A stretch of 64,000 nucleotides of DNA. It comes from Zanthoxylum bungeanum (lineage: Eukaryota > Streptophyta > Magnoliopsida > Sapindales > Rutaceae). The notes below the pieces were generated by a model. It ran no database searches and was not told the origin of the DNA. It saw only the letters and a list, made by a program, of their open reading frames with translations. The translations under genes were made by a program, and so were the position numbers. The stretch is taken from positions 496,001 through 560,000 of the forward strand of contig SKCR01007817.1 in assembly GCA_019454045.1 (NCBI GenBank). Direction: 5' to 3'. Of the stretch, positions 33,720 to 46,184 are shown one piece after another; the stretch's first letter is position 1; every line of letters starts with the position of its first letter.

Positions 33720-35420
33720 TTTATGCTTTTCTCTTCTGTTCCTTGTTCTGGGTGCTCTTCTTCAAATGATTATTTAAGGATTTTTCGAGAGGGGATAATA
33801 CGAACCGAGACCCAATTCATTCAGTGGTTGAGGATGGACTCTGAATTGTGAAGGACACAGATGATTAGATGCAATCGGTGGGACGTAACCCGACCCCGAG
33901 CTGTATAGAACACTTGGCCCTGGGGGAATGTTTCGTCCCCAGTCCAAAAGATAGATTCGGTGGGATGTGGCCCGACCCCGAGCTATATAACCAAGTGGCC
34001 TCGGCGGAACGAAATCCAGCCCCGAGCCGAATAACTGAATGGCCTCGGCGGAACGTAATCCAACCCCGAGCCTAAATATCCAAGCAGTCAAGGCGGAACG
34101 AATCCAGCCCCGAGCTGATTAATAAAGTGGCCTCGGCGTAACGAGTCCAGGCCCGAGCCGAACAATTATTGGGACTTGCTCCGAAGGGAAGGGAATCAAC
34201 CTTTGAAGCCCTATCGAATCTGTCTTGGGCGTCCCCTTTTCAGACCGATGAAAAAACAAAAAACAAAATTTTGGAAAATAAAATCACAAAAGTGTAAACA
34301 ATAGCATGGATACCTTAGAACAACGTCCTGTCCGAGGTCTCCAAAACATAATTCTAAACCTTTCAATTCAGTGTCCCAGCGAACCAGGATTTGGATCAGA
34401 GAGGGTTTGAATGGTAATGGCACATCCTCTATACGTCGGGTCACTGTGGAGCCTGTGTATTGTACGAGGGCTCCTCCTTACCACGCTGGAGGAGGCACAC
34501 GCTACAGAAGCGCAACGCATCCCCGTGCTGCGCCTCTCTTGGATCCAAATGGTGAATGAATCAAAGAGTGTCCGGGATACTAAGGGTATATTCCTCCTTA
34601 GGTCCGGCATCACTGGAGCTAGCAATCGTCACGAGGGCATCATCATCCCCCGTGCTATGCTTTCCCACAGATCCATTACATCGGGTAAGTGAGGATCAAA
34701 AGAGTGCTCGACACATTAAGGGCGTGTTCCTTCTTATGTTCGGTAACACTGGAGTAAGCAATCGCCACGGGGGTATCATCCCTCCCCGTGCTATGCTTCT
34801 CACGGATCCTATGCATCGAGTATGTCCCTAAATATTATGAGGACCCCGAGCTAAGAGAGATACTTGGTTCTGGGGGAATGTCCCGTCCCCAGACCAATGA
34901 GCATGACTCGGTGGGACGTAACCCGACCCCGAGCCGAATAGTCAAGTGACCTCGGCGGAACAAGATCCAGCCCCGAGGTGTTCGAAGCTTTAAGGGCATA
35001 TTCCTCCTTATGTTTGGTAACACTTGGAGCAAGCAATCGCCACGGGGGTATCATCCCTCCCCGTGCTATGCTTCTCACGGATCTATACTCTGATTCACCT
35101 TCTTCCCTGCTGTTTAATGCTTGTATGGAGTCGACTGATTCTGGTGTGACTTGTGCTTCTTTATGGTGGTAGCCGTGGTCAGGTAGTTGCGGGTTTTGTG
35201 CTTTTGACCATGGACCGTTGTACTGAGTATGTCCCCGGGGTTTTGAATACGGTTTTGAAAAATTATTTTTAGAAGAGCGGGTGAAAAAAAAAAGTTTTAT
35301 TTATATTCGGGGACATACTGCCCTTCTTACAACTCTCTGTGGGTCATTTTGAGAGAGGCTTTGTATTTGAATTGCTGTCCCTTATTGGGTTGCTGCCAAA
35401 GAAGAGGAGGAAGGGAGAAT
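33602..35420. repeat. Element E spacer with two diverged tandem repeat families
   Basis: No gene. It begins with a T run and a (TA)n microsatellite at about 33683-33713. From 33860 to 34165 units of ~40-90 bp recur with GGCGGAACGTAATCCAACCC and CCCGAGC, some with GGGGGAATGT(C/T)CCGTCCCC; further copies lie at 34850-34980. A second unit of ~140 bp carries ATTCCTCCTTA, GCAATCGCCACGGGGGTATC and CCCGTGCTATGCTT; it recurs at about 34580, 34720 and 34990. In the transcript of E this would be 3' untranslated, downstream of integrase. Confidence 0.75.
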
Positions 35421-35803
35421 TTACTGAAAGTATTTTCTCAACATCTCGGCGTTCCATGGCTTTTTTAATCTTGTGTCGTCCAGTCGTTCCAAGAAGTAAG
35501 CCCCTGGCCTTACCACCTCTGTGATTTTGTATGGCCCTTCCCACTTGGCACCTAGCGAACCCTCCTCTGGTCGCCGGGTGTTTAAGGTGACCCTTCTCAA
35601 TACTAAGTTGCCCGGGAGGAAGGAGCGGGTTCGAACTCTTTTGTTATAGAAGCGTGCCATCCTTTGTTGGTAGACCGCTACTTTCATAGCTGATCCCTCT
35701 CTCATTTCCTCGATCAGGTCGATGTGGTTTTTGATAAGTTCTTCGTTATGCTCATTCCCAAAGTGGCGGACCCTGTGAGTTGCTACTCCAATTTCTGCTG
35801 GAA
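35421..35803 (-). pseudogene. Element E: integrase C-terminal part, out of frame
   Basis: Open frame 35705-35421 reads MKVAVYQQRMARFYNKRVRT, SFLPGNLVLRRV, KWEGPYKITEVV and AEMLRKYFQ-stop, the C-terminal DNA-binding end of gypsy integrases. VRHFGNEHNEELIKNHIDL just upstream (35700-35780) is in the same sense. It is separated from the main pol frame by a frameshift near 35870. The stop at 35421 is probably the original end of Pol. Confidence 0.88.
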
Positions 35804-38563
35804 TTACGGCCTCACATCCGTATGATAGGGAAAACGGTGTCTCCCCTGTGGAATCTTTGTAGGTCGTCCAATGTGCTTATAGCACTCTGGTAATTCTTCG
35901 ACCCATAAGCCCTTGCATGATCCGAGCCGAGCTTTGAGGTTTGCCTTGATGGTTTTGTTCGTTGCCTCGACCTGTCCGTTTGACTTGGGATGGGCTGGCG
36001 AGGCAAATTTTAGGGTGATCTGGAGGTCTTCCCAGAGCTTCCTGAATCCTTTGCTATCGAATTGTTTCCCGTTGTCGGTGATGATTGCCCGGGGAATTCC
36101 GAACCTGCAGATAATATTCTTTTTTAAAAACTCCGTGGCCTTCTTCTCCGTGATGGTGGATAGTGGCTCGGCTTCTACCCATTTTGTGAAATAGTCTATA
36201 GCCACGATTGCGTATTTTGCCTGCCCTCGCCCTTTTGGCATTGGTCCTATGATATCTAGCCCCCACTGTGCAAATGGCCAGGGGCTGGATATGGTGGTTA
36301 ACTGCTCTGCCGGCTGGTGGTGGAGGTTGGCATTCTTCTGACAACCTTCACATTTTTGAGCTACCCTCACACCGTCCTGATGCATGGTCGGCCAGTAAAA
36401 TCCTTGTCTTAAGGCTTTAAAGGCGATTGATCTTCCTCCGGTGTGACTTCCACAGATGCCTGTGTGGATTTCCCTGAGCACATAATCTGCTTCCTCTTTC
36501 GCTAAGCATCTCAGGAGGGGTACGGTGTAGCCTCTTCGGTAGAGTACCCCTTCGATTAAGGAAAACTTGGTGCTTTTGAATTTTAGTTTTCTGGCTTCCT
36601 TTCTGTCCTCGGGTGTCTCTCCTGTTTCCAAATATTTTCTGATCGGTTGCAGCCATGAAGTTTCATCTTCTTTATCCAAGGTTCCTACTTCGAGTTCCCC
36701 TACGCTTTTTTCTCGGAGGCAGATTAAGGGGACTGTTCTGGGATTCTCTGTCTTTATTGAAGATGCGAGCCGTGCAAGAGAATCCGCTTCGCCGTTGTCT
36801 TCTCGTCCGACTTGTTCAAAGCGAACGTCCCTCATTTTTTCTATTAACCTCTTTACCTCAGTCAAGTAGGCTCTCATGCTAGGTTCCCTGGCCTGGAATT
36901 CGCCTTTTAGTTGCTGAATAGCAAGCTGTGAGTCACTTCTTACTATTACGTCGTGGACTCCTATTACCGTGCATAGTCTTAATCCGGCCAGGATTGCTTC
37001 ATACTCTGCCTCATTGTTCGTGGTTTCGAAGGCGAACCTTAAGGCAAACAATACTTCTTCCCCCTTGTTATTTTTTAACACGATCCCGGCTCCGCCGCCC
37101 TGTGAGCTGACAGACCCGTCCACTGACATCTCCCACTTGTCTTCCCCTACCGTCAAGATCTGGGGTTCGGTGAATTCTGCAACAAAATCTGCCAAAGCCT
37201 GTCCTTTCATTGCTACCCTTGGAAGGTAGGAGATGTCGTGCTCGCTTAACTCCACCGACCACTTCATCAACCTTCCCGAGGCCTCTGGTTTTTGTAAGAT
37301 CTGCCGCAAGGGGTGGTCGGTGTAAACTTTGATAGGGTGGGCTTGGAAGTAAGGCCGCAATTTCCGAGCTGCGGTGATCAAAGATAGGGCGACTAGTTCA
37401 TGTACGGGATACCGGGTTTCTGTGTCCAACAGGGCTTTGCTGACATAGTATACTGGTCTTTGGATTCGGTCGGCCTCTTGCACCAGCACCGAACTTACTG
37501 CGTGTTTTGAAACAGCCAAGTACAAGTATAATGTCTCTCCTGGGAGAGGTTTTGCTAGGAGCGGGGGCTGTGCTAGATATTGTTTCAGTTGTTGGAAGGC
37601 CTCCTCGCACTCCGGAGTCCAGTCGATCCCCTTTTGGGCTTTCTTGATGGCTTTGAAGAAAGGGTGGCATTTGTCGGTTGCTCGGGAGATGAATCGGTTA
37701 AGCGCGGCTAGCCTGCCGGTTAGACTTTGAACTTCTTTCACCGTCCTGGGAGATTTCAAGTCCAGTACGGCTTGTATCTTTTGCGGATTTGCTTCTATGC
37801 CCCTGGAGCTCACCATGTAGCCTAAAAACTTCCCGGAGGCCACCCCGAAGGCGCACTTTTCTGGGTTGAGTTTTAAATGGTATTTCCTCAATAACTCAAA
37901 GGTTTTCTTCAGGTCGGTCACGTGACACCCTGGCGCCTCAGACATTGTTATCATGTCGTCAACATACACCAGCATTGTTGTGCCGATGAGTGGTTTGAAA
38001 ATCTTGTTGACCAGTCTCTGAAAGGTGGCTCCTGCGTTTTTTAATCCGAAGGGCATTACTTTATAACAGTAAAGCCCCTGATCGGTGACAAAAGTTGTTT
38101 TCTCCTCGTCAGCAGGGTGCATCTTGACCTGGTTGTATCCTGAGAAGGCGTCCATAAAGCTCAGCAGTCCCTTGCAGGCTGTCGTATCTACCAGCTGATC
38201 TACGTTTGGCAGTGGGAAGCTGTCCTTCGGGCACGCCTTGTTGAGGTCGGTGAAGTCCACGCACATCCTCCACCTCCCGTTTGCTTTCCTTACCAATACC
38301 ACGTTCGAAACCCATTCTGGGTACTTGACTTCTCTGATGAAGCCTGCTTTTAACAGTTTTTCCACTTCGGACGCCACTGCTCTGCACCGTTCTTGGTTAA
38401 AGATTCTTCTTTTCTGTTTAACCGGTTTGTGTGTCGGGTTTACTGCCAAGCGGTGACTGATGAACTTTGGATCAATCCCGGGCATGTCATTGTGTCCCCA
38501 TGCGAAGATGTCGGGGTACTCCCGTAGGCATTCCAGCAGGTCCTTTTTTAGGATTTCGTCCAA
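35804..38563 (-). pseudogene. pol: Element E: reverse transcriptase, two RNase H domains, integrase
   Basis: A 919-codon open frame; it begins inside the polyprotein without an ATG. Reverse transcriptase: RWRMCVDFTDLNKACPKD near residues 97-114, VMPFGLKNAGATFQRLVN near 169-186, and the catalytic YVDD at 200-203. A first RNase H of Ty3 type follows (CEEAF...VYYVSKAL...YTDHPL). A second RNase H follows, MSVDGSVSSQGGGAGIVL, with NNEAEYEAILAGL and RSDSQLAIQQLKGEF, the extra domain typical of Tat elements. Integrase: zinc finger EIHTG-H-CEGCQ; core aspartates in WGLDIIGP and IITDNGKQF and glutamate in NGQVEATNK. The frame is lost after WVEELPE by a frameshift, and the integrase tail continues elsewhere. 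Catalytic residues look intact, so decay is recent. Confidence 0.93.
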
Positions 38564-39342
38564 GTTCCCCCTATCTTTATGCTTTTATTCGGTCCGAACA
38601 GGTTGACTTCTTCTAATTCTTCGGCTGCCTCTAGCCGGGCAACTTTATCCGGGCGAGGACCGGGTCCTTCCTTGGATTTTCCTCGTCTTCCCCCATTTGC
38701 CTCTTCCTGGTGCTTCCTTCGATGCAGAGGGTTTCTCGTGAGAGAGTGGCGAAACAACTACGGGCTATCTTCTGACTTCCGCATATGATTCGATCCCTTC
38801 CCGGGTAGGAAATTTCAGTTTCAAGTAGTAACAGGACATCGCAGCCTTTGTTTTCATCATAAAAGGCCGGCCGACAATGACTTGGTAACTGCTCAGGCAG
38901 TCCACCACGGTGAAGTTTACCATGACTGTCCGGGTTCTGGGGTGAGTTCCGATGGTTGTTGCCAGTTGTATTCTTCCCAGCGGGATGACCGTTGAGCCTC
39001 CAAAACCATATAGGGGGTGCCGTCATTAGTTAGGGTTACGTATTCTACTCCCAGGCTTTCTAAAGCTTCTTTGGATATTATGTCTACCGCGCTTCCGGGG
39101 TCTACCAGGATTCTATCCACCTCTGTGCCGCTGATTGTAGCTTTGATTATCAGCGCATCATCATGGGGAAAACTCACCCCTCGTGCATCCTCGTCGGTGA
39201 ACATTATGGGCACCGACCGACCCCCTTGTAGTGTCGGGGGTCTTTCTGTTCCTAGCACCTCTGCCCCTTGAGCTCGGCTATAGTTCTTTCTTGACCGGTT
39301 AGAGTCCCCGGCCAGTGTACTTCCCCCTGCGATGATGTTCAC
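38564..39342 (-). pseudogene. Element E: aspartic protease with frameshifts
   Basis: In - sense: VNII-like AGGSTLAGDSNRSRKNY, MFTDEDARGVSFPHDDALII, the active-site triad in RILVDPGSAVDI (D at about 39102; DPG is common in this lineage). After a frame change near 39005 come PLYGFGGSTVIPLGRIQLAT, VVDCLSSYQVIVGRP and LKFPTREGIESYAEVRR. A further frame change leads to a linker (SCFATLSRETLCIE, then a charged EEANGGRRGKSKEGPG stretch) before reverse transcriptase. At least three frameshifts, no missing domain. The protease would cut the Gag-Pol polyprotein. Confidence 0.85.
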
Positions 39343-40863
39343 CTGTCGGTTTCGTGCCCTCTGTCTGGCGCCATGGTTTCATGGTCGATATAACTATTTA
39401 GATACCCATTTCGGGCTAGGTCTTCCATCTGTTCCCGCAGATCTTTGCATTCGTCCGTTGTGTGTCCCCTCAGATTATGATGTACACAGTAAGACTTCTT
39501 GTTTTTTATCGGGGGAACCTCCTGAGGTCGGGTTCTATCAAGAGGCCTTTTTCCTGTATCTCCATGATGATTTGCCCTGGTGGCTTGCTCAGGGGAATAT
39601 ATGTTTCTTCTCGGACTACATGATTCACCTGGGTCGCGACCCCTCTTTCCTGATCTCTTCGAGGCATTGGTTTGAATTCTTTGGGTCTCGGATTGAATTT
39701 TTTGAATTCCCTGTCCGGTCGTCGGGGGGCCTCTGTTCTTGCTGTTCTTTCCCGAATGGCCGTCCCCCTTCGGGAGATCTTTTCTTCGCTTTCTACCAAG
39801 ACGAACTTCCGGGCTACCTCTAGAGCGGTGGCATAATCCGGCGTGTCCTGGATTCTTAGATGAGTCCATAACCTCCCGACCTTTAGGGCTCCCTTTAAGC
39901 TTTCTAGGGCTTCTAGGGACTCATATCCCCCGACTTCCAGTACCATGTTGTGGTATCTCTCAATAAAATTTTTCAGGGGCTCGTCATCTCCTTGCTTCAT
40001 AAGTCTCAATTCTCCAATTGTCTTTTTGGGGACGCAGACCCCTTTAAAGTGTCGAATGAACGACTTCTTAAGTTGTGTGAAGCCTCCGATGCTCCCCGGA
40101 GCCAGACTTCTGTACCATAGGATGGCGGGTCCACCTAAAGTTAGGGGGAACACTTTGCAGATGGCATCTCCTACTACTCCCTGGACTTCCATCAACAAGA
40201 CAAAGCTTTCGATGTGCGATTTCGGGTCAGAGTGGCCTTTGTAGGGTGCCATGGTCGGCATGTTGAATCGCTTTGGGAATTTTGCCGACCTTATTTTTTC
40301 CGCGAGGGGAGATTCCTCCTCACCGTCCCGGGCATCACTTGCGTCAGCCTTGAGGCCTACCCCCCACTTGGTCATCTCCTTTTTTAACCAAGACTTTATC
40401 TCACTGGTTGTGCTGCCGTGTTGTTTTCTGTGCCTCTCTGCGCGTCCTATGCCCCGGGTGCGGCGTTCCTCATGGTTTGAAATTTCTCGCACATCCTCGC
40501 TATATTCCCTGCCTTCTCTTCGGGAGTCGTGGAGGCTATCATAGGAGGGATCAGGTGATTGTCCTCTTCGTCCTCTTTCCTTCTCTTCCCATGTGTCCTC
40601 TGTTTGTGAATCTTTTTCTACAACCACGGATTTTATCCCGTAGGGGCCCCTCCTCCTGGGTCCATCATCCTCACTGGTATCTACCACCCTTTTCCCTTCT
40701 GCTTTCTCACCTTTTCTTCGACTGGTTCCGCTTCGGGTCTCTCGTTGTTCGTTCCTTCCATTCTCTCCAGCCGATCTATCATGGATTTCATGTTTTCTTC
40801 CATCTTTTTCATCCAGTCTGTTGCCGGACTCTCTGAAGATTGATGATTTCCACCTTCTGCCAT
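39343..40863 (-). pseudogene. gag: Element E: Gag with frameshifts
   Basis: Starts at a true ATG (40861-40863; MAEGGNHQSSESPATDW), 55 bases after the primer binding site. Residues 1-55 are a charged, likely coiled N-terminus. A 1-bp frameshift near 40710 shifts to a frame running to 39506. The latter holds the arginine-rich SYDSLHDSRREGREYSEDV stretch and the capsid domain (KRFNMPTMAPYKGHSDPKSH, ILWYRSLAPGSIGGFTQLKK, LRLMKQGDDEPLKNFIERY). A second shift near 39540 leads to the knuckle CVHHNLRGHTTDEC (about 39440). Gag forms the particle and packages the RNA. Length is about 500 residues, as expected for Tat. Confidence 0.9.
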
Positions 40864-40898
40864 TGTCTTACTACGTGAGTTGCTTTTTGTTGAAAGTT

Positions 40899-40917
40899 CC
40901 CCACAGACGGCGCCAAC
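40899..40917 (-). other. Element E primer binding site
   Basis: On the - strand GTTGGCGCCGTCTGTGGGG follows the LTR end CCGTCAACA directly. TGGCGCCGTCTGTGGG is a site widely used by plant Tat-type elements. Confidence 0.85.
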
Positions 40918-41706
40918 TGTTGACGGTGGATTTTGGTCTCAGGGCAATATGGGAATATCACTCCCGAGGTAATCCTCCCTCAATAGTGAATTTGTTTGGT
41001 TATGTGGGAACCAAAAGCAAATTTAGCAGAAGATAGATAATGCGCCAATCAACAAAAAGATTTAACGTGGTTCGGTGGATTTGGATCCGACCTACGTCCA
41101 CGGACACAAACAGGATGATACTTTTATTACTCAAACACGATTCTCAGATCTTTTTTGTGTTTACAAGTCAGAGCTTGATGATTCTGATGCCTTTTACACA
41201 TACTCTACCCTTCTATTTATAATAGTGAAGGAATCAGATTCCTCTTAGTATGAGGTTTCCTAGTTGAAACAATCTCCTGCTCCCTCAAGGAAACCTTTAT
41301 CAAATCTATCTTTTACTTCTTTTATCCTACTAGGACTCTGACTCCTCAGTTTTCCTATGAAAGTAGGATAACTTATCTTCTGGAGCATATCCTGCCATAC
41401 TCCCGGTCTTCATGTGGTCGGTCATGATAGTCTTTTGTACTGGGAGTGCTGCTGTCGACCTGATAAGTGCCCGGTCATCTTGAATTCAAGTGCTCGGTTA
41501 CCGATCATAAAGTGCTCGGTCTTTCCTGTTGTGGTCGGTCTTGTAACTTATAAGGTGGTCGGCCTTTTATTGTAAAGCGCCCGGGCCCTTACTGCTGGCT
41601 TTTTATGGGTCGGGTCGGTATTAATGATCTCACCCAAGAAGGGAATTACCCTTCTATCCTTGTCGTGCTGTTTTAAATATCATAGTGCCTGAAAACACCA
41701 TCAACA
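40918..41706 (-). mobile_element. Element E: 5' LTR (right copy)
   Basis: 789 bp, the partner of 29726-30515. It is the upstream LTR for gag-pol, which is transcribed leftward. AATTC follows at 41707-41711. Confidence 0.94.
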
Positions 41707-41711
41707 AATTC

Positions 41712-42995
41712 TAAATTAATTCGTTCGCCCGAATTAAAATCTAATTTTAATTCCGCGTCGAAATCCAATTTCGTTTAATATATCAAATATATTAATTAAT
41801 CGATTAATTCCAAATTAATCATTATCTCTCTTTAATTGATATTTTATCCCAGATAAAATATCTCCGTAATTAATCTCATCTCCGCAATTAATCCCAGATT
41901 AAATTTAATCCCAGATTAATTTTAATCCCAGATTAATATAAGTGCGAGTCATACGTCATCGGTGAATCTTTGGGAAGCGACCCATGAGATCCCCGGATAT
42001 GTTGGCAGTAAATTCGGTCGTCGGACTATCCGAACACGTAAGTACCTCGTACTACGTTTATACCGAATTACAAGACAATGTTGGCCTCTATCAAAACACC
42101 ATGCCTACCCAATTCTCCGGAAATATCCTTACAGTAATAAAGGATCTATATCAGGCATTGTATACGTAGTATTGCGTATTTCTGTCCAGTATCGGATGAT
42201 CACATGCGAGGCCTGGGGCTGGTACAGTGTCTGCCCCGTACGAAGCATATATCTGATAACGAGCAACTAGTCTTTTTAATATCGGATAATCATGACCAAG
42301 TCATATTATCCCGACGGTGGTAACCTTATATAGAGAACCAGTTCTGTATCCATGCGCGATCATCAACTCCATATGACTGGAGTGACACTTCCGTCTTGAC
42401 ATCACACCCAACACACTACGATTCTCAATATACCCAGCATTGGCGTACACAGAACCTGTTAAAGCCCTGGACGACCGCAACCAAAGTATATTGATTGTCG
42501 CAAGTATTAGCGGTGTAAGTCTCAGGTTAAGACCAAATACACCTACCATGATTTCGGACTTCCATAGACACATAGCCATTCTACCAATGGAATTCCGATG
42601 GGGTCTAATCTAGAGCGAAGCTGTTTCCCGTACCATCGGTGAAACACAACCTCCTATTACACTTGCATGAGTATCTTATACCCAAATATATGAGAAATAT
42701 GCCGTTGTGCCCTCACAACGCGCACAAGTGTAATACTAATCTTTTACGCATTCATCAATGTCCAATCTCGATAATGCTCTGACTAGGGATATTTAATGAT
42801 TTATCCTTCGTGGACTGATACTGTCTCATATCATTCTCCGTCTAGGAACAAATCGCAGGGACCTCATATCATTTATATATCTAGGTGATCTAATCAGAAA
42901 TGATAAGAGTGCAATCTCTTTGTCACATAGTTAATTTGTACAACAACACCATGATCTGTACAAATAGTGACGCTACAGGTTATAATTGTCCAACA
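41712..42995 (-). mobile_element. Element F: LTR in reverse orientation, second part
   Basis: Continues the F LTR from 29725 and ends (in + reading) GTCCAACA, the complement of TGTTGGAC. In - sense this is the LTR start, preceded by the tract GGCCAAGTGGGAGAT, so it is a 3' LTR of a minus-strand element. Markers CTAGACGGAG and ATCCCTAGTC are shared with the LTR fragment at 46185, its likely partner. Confidence 0.88.
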
Positions 42996-45028
42996 ATCTC
43001 CCACTTGGCCTATAGCCAGTCACTCAAGTGTCTCACACCCGAACTATGTACGGTTGGCTCAAATTGCTGATGAAAAGGCTTTCGTCAGCGGATTTGCATG
43101 ATTATCGTCTGATGCGATTTATTCGATCATCACATCGCCACGATGTATGATCCCAACGAATCAGATGAATATCGAAGTATGTATATTAACTAGGTAGATC
43201 TCTAAGATCGATTGGATCCAATCCAATTCCTAGATCCAGTAGGGGGACATCCAAGTCCGAAATATATATCTTATATATGCCAATACATCCAATGTATTAC
43301 CTAACCTATTTCCTCTAAATCAACTAAGCCTTGGGTTTGGCACAACAAACTTAGTGATCCCAGTTAAGCGCGACCCATTGATCATGGAAAGCTTCGTAAT
43401 CAATGTCGATGGACAAGAAGTGGTCTTGACTTTGGCCAACAAACCCCAACTTGGACAAGACACTGACATGTAACAAAGCTCTCGTGATTCAAACACATCC
43501 TCGACGGAAAAAGGCCTTGACTTTGGCCAACAAGCAAATGCCAGTCTCGGATCTTGAGTCTTGACGCTTTATCATACACCCTTAAACATGCATTCTAAAC
43601 ACATAATAAAGCGCATATGATAAAATAATAATGATATGCGGATGGATACTTTACACAATTGATCCTAGATCAAACTCTCACTTTCTCTCTCCCGCTAGCA
43701 CAAATATTTCTTCTACCCGTTACACTACACTTCTAAAGAAACCTCATTTACATTGAGGGGAATATATGAGAAGAGAATACAAAGAATAGAGAGGTAATAA
43801 GACTGGACACGCAGGTCCAATTAATAAATCAAATTTATTACAACAATTTCTAAAATTGTCCCGCCCATCTAATATCCATCTGATATACATTATTCATGCA
43901 TCGCAACCACATATTCACACAAACATGTTATCAATCAATCTAATCAAATTAATTAATCTGATAATTAGTGACCATCCAATGTTCAAACAACGATTTGATT
44001 TTGCTCGAGTCAAACTCGTTTTAGCGAATAAGTACTCAAATTACGAATTCTTGAATTAAATTAAACTACACAATTAAATCCAATTCAATTTGTATTTAAT
44101 TCTAATTCACTATTTAATTCCAAATTAAATATTACACTTTATTTATGAACCTTTACGACTTAAATTCCAAATTTAATCGTTACGGGTCTCAAAGCCCGAT
44201 TAACATCCAACGTCAATTTAATTAAAGTCCAATGGGCTTTTAATTAATTTCTTAAGGCGTGGACTTTTGGTCAACTCGGGTCAAACCGAATAACCAAAAT
44301 CCAATCCGAGAGTTACCCCATAAGCCTAGAAATCAATTTAGGCCCATTAGGCCCAATTAAATTTTAAAGGTCCATTAAGTCGCATTTGGGCTTTATGGAT
44401 GCGGTTTTGGGCCCAATTGGATCCAACCAATTTTTCCTAAACCCAACTTAGTACAACCAAGCCCAATAAGCCCATTTACAACTTTAAAGTCCAATTTCCA
44501 AAATTAGGCCCAATTTAATTAAACACAAAAATCCAATTTCATATTTAATTAACCTAAAGTGTATAGCATTATTAATCACCCAAATCAATATTTCCAAAAC
44601 ATCAAATTGGCACTAATTAATCATGCCATAACATTAAAACATGTCCAACACATTTTAACAAAAATCAAACCCATTTTCATGCTATACTACTCTCGACAAT
44701 TTGGGGAATTTTGTGTCCGATTCGAATTCAATCCAATTAATTCCACAATCGACATTAAATCAACATCCCAATTGATTCCAACTCATCCAATGAATCAAAA
44801 AATCAAAAATCACCAAGAATTTTAGGGCACAACCATTCGGCCAACACCAAAAAAATTGGGGAAATTTGTTCCTAACACAATTTCAACAAATTGATCCAAT
44901 CAATCCTCAATTCAAACACATTTAAGCATAATAATTCATCCAATTTTATTAATCATGCTCAAAATCAAGTTTATCCAAATTTTAAGCCCCCTAAACATTT
45001 TCATGCTTTTCCTTGCTCATGATACCAT
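42996..45028 (-). mobile_element. Chimeric, pol-less copia interior (F tail joined to B-type leader)
   Basis: Read on the - strand from 45028: primer binding site TGGTATCATGAGC (initiator-Met type with one inserted T), a copia leader like 21369-23260 of A (TTGGCCAAAGTC motifs near 43430 and 43510), then a sudden jump at about 43197 to the end of RNase H. The tail is ANPLTKAF-like coding and the tract GGCCAAGTGGGAGAT at 42998-43012. Gag, protease, integrase and reverse transcriptase are missing. Since the right LTR half belongs to B and the left LTR to F, I infer the interior was formed by recombination between a pol-deleted F and the B leader. No gene. Confidence 0.75.
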
Positions 45029-46184
45029 TGTTGGAGTTTACTAAGGTCCCAAGGATCAATAAACAAGCAGGAACATGTGTGAATACAATCGATAAAGTCG
45101 CAGAATACTTACATCGATCGGTTGAGCGACGCTTTGACGAACAAAAATTCATTTTCTGCTCACTGTGAACTGCGGCAGTGGACTGCTCTAAGCTCACTAT
45201 TTTCGGCCATTGTTTGTTCTTCAAGCAAGCTCCAAGCTTCGTCGAACGATTCCCGGCTCATGGGTGGACTTCCCTACCACCTTCGCATGATCCCGGAGTG
45301 TGCTAGCACTCTTGATTTTGCCATAAAATCACACTTGCTTCCTTTTCTTGCTCACGGTTTTTCAAACCAGAAAAACAGAAAATTTCAGCCCCAAGGGCGT
45401 GAAGAAGAAGAGAGAAATTGGAGGAGAGAGAGAGATAAATGTGTGTTGTGTTTTTGGTAATTGATAATTCAAATCATATACAAACTTTTTCTTTTAAAAA
45501 ATTCAAACAATAAAAGCTTTAAATGCCAACCACACACATCACTCAATCACATCAATCACAAGTTGTCAAGTCACATCACTCAAAGTGACAAGTGATTTGA
45601 CGCTTGATGCGACTAGCGATTTGACGCTTGATTTGACTTACGTGCCGTACTCGAATTCGAAATGCGAATGCGCTCGCAAATAATCTTGGGCTCGGGTTCG
45701 ATAATTACAAATTAATGAATTTTCTGTTGCATCGTAATTAAATGATTACGCCTAGCGAAGTCACTATTCACGTCGCTAACGAATTAATTCTAAATTAATT
45801 CGTTCGCCCGAATTAAAATCTAATTTTAATTCCGCGTCGAAATCCAATTTCGTTTAATATATCGAATATATTAATTAATCGATTAATTCCAAATTAATCG
45901 TTATCTCTCTTTAAATGATATTTTATCCCAGATAAAATATCTCCGTAATTAATCCCAAATTAATTTTCTCTCTCAACTTATTAATCCTAGATTAATTAAA
46001 AGTGTGAGTCATACGTCATCGGTGAATCTTTGGGAAGCGACCCATGAGATCCCCGGATATGTTGGTAGTAAATTCGCTCGTCGGACTATCCGAACACGTA
46101 AGTACCAAATACTACGTTTTACCGATTTACAAGACAAGGTTGGCTTCTAGCAAAGCGCCATGCCTACCCAATTCTCCAGAAATA
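45029..46184 (-). mobile_element. Element B: second half of the 5' LTR, now inverted
   Basis: On the - strand it begins AAATA's complement TATTT, continues CTGGAGAATTGGGTAGG and ends AAACTCCAACA. Added to 28051-28924 it makes one complete LTR of about 2,025 bp, the length of the B 3' LTR. It shares the B 3' LTR wording near its end (TGCTCACTGTGAACTGC), not that of F. Confidence 0.82.

Larger units (their letters stand above)
29726..41706 (-). mobile_element. Element E: Tat-lineage Ty3/gypsy element
   Basis: A complete 11,981-bp element on the - strand, flanked by AATTC (29721-29725 and 41707-41711). The LTRs of 790 and 789 bp start TGTTGATGG (in - sense) and end CCGTCAACA. In - sense the order is LTR, primer binding site, Gag, protease, reverse transcriptase with two RNase H domains, integrase, a long repeat-bearing spacer, an oppositely transcribed extra gene (31162-33601), purine tract, LTR. 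Two RNase H domains and an extra gene between pol and the 3' LTR are hallmarks of the Tat lineage. LTRs look about 98% alike by eye, so E is a recent arrival, yet its pol has several frameshifts. Confidence 0.95.
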
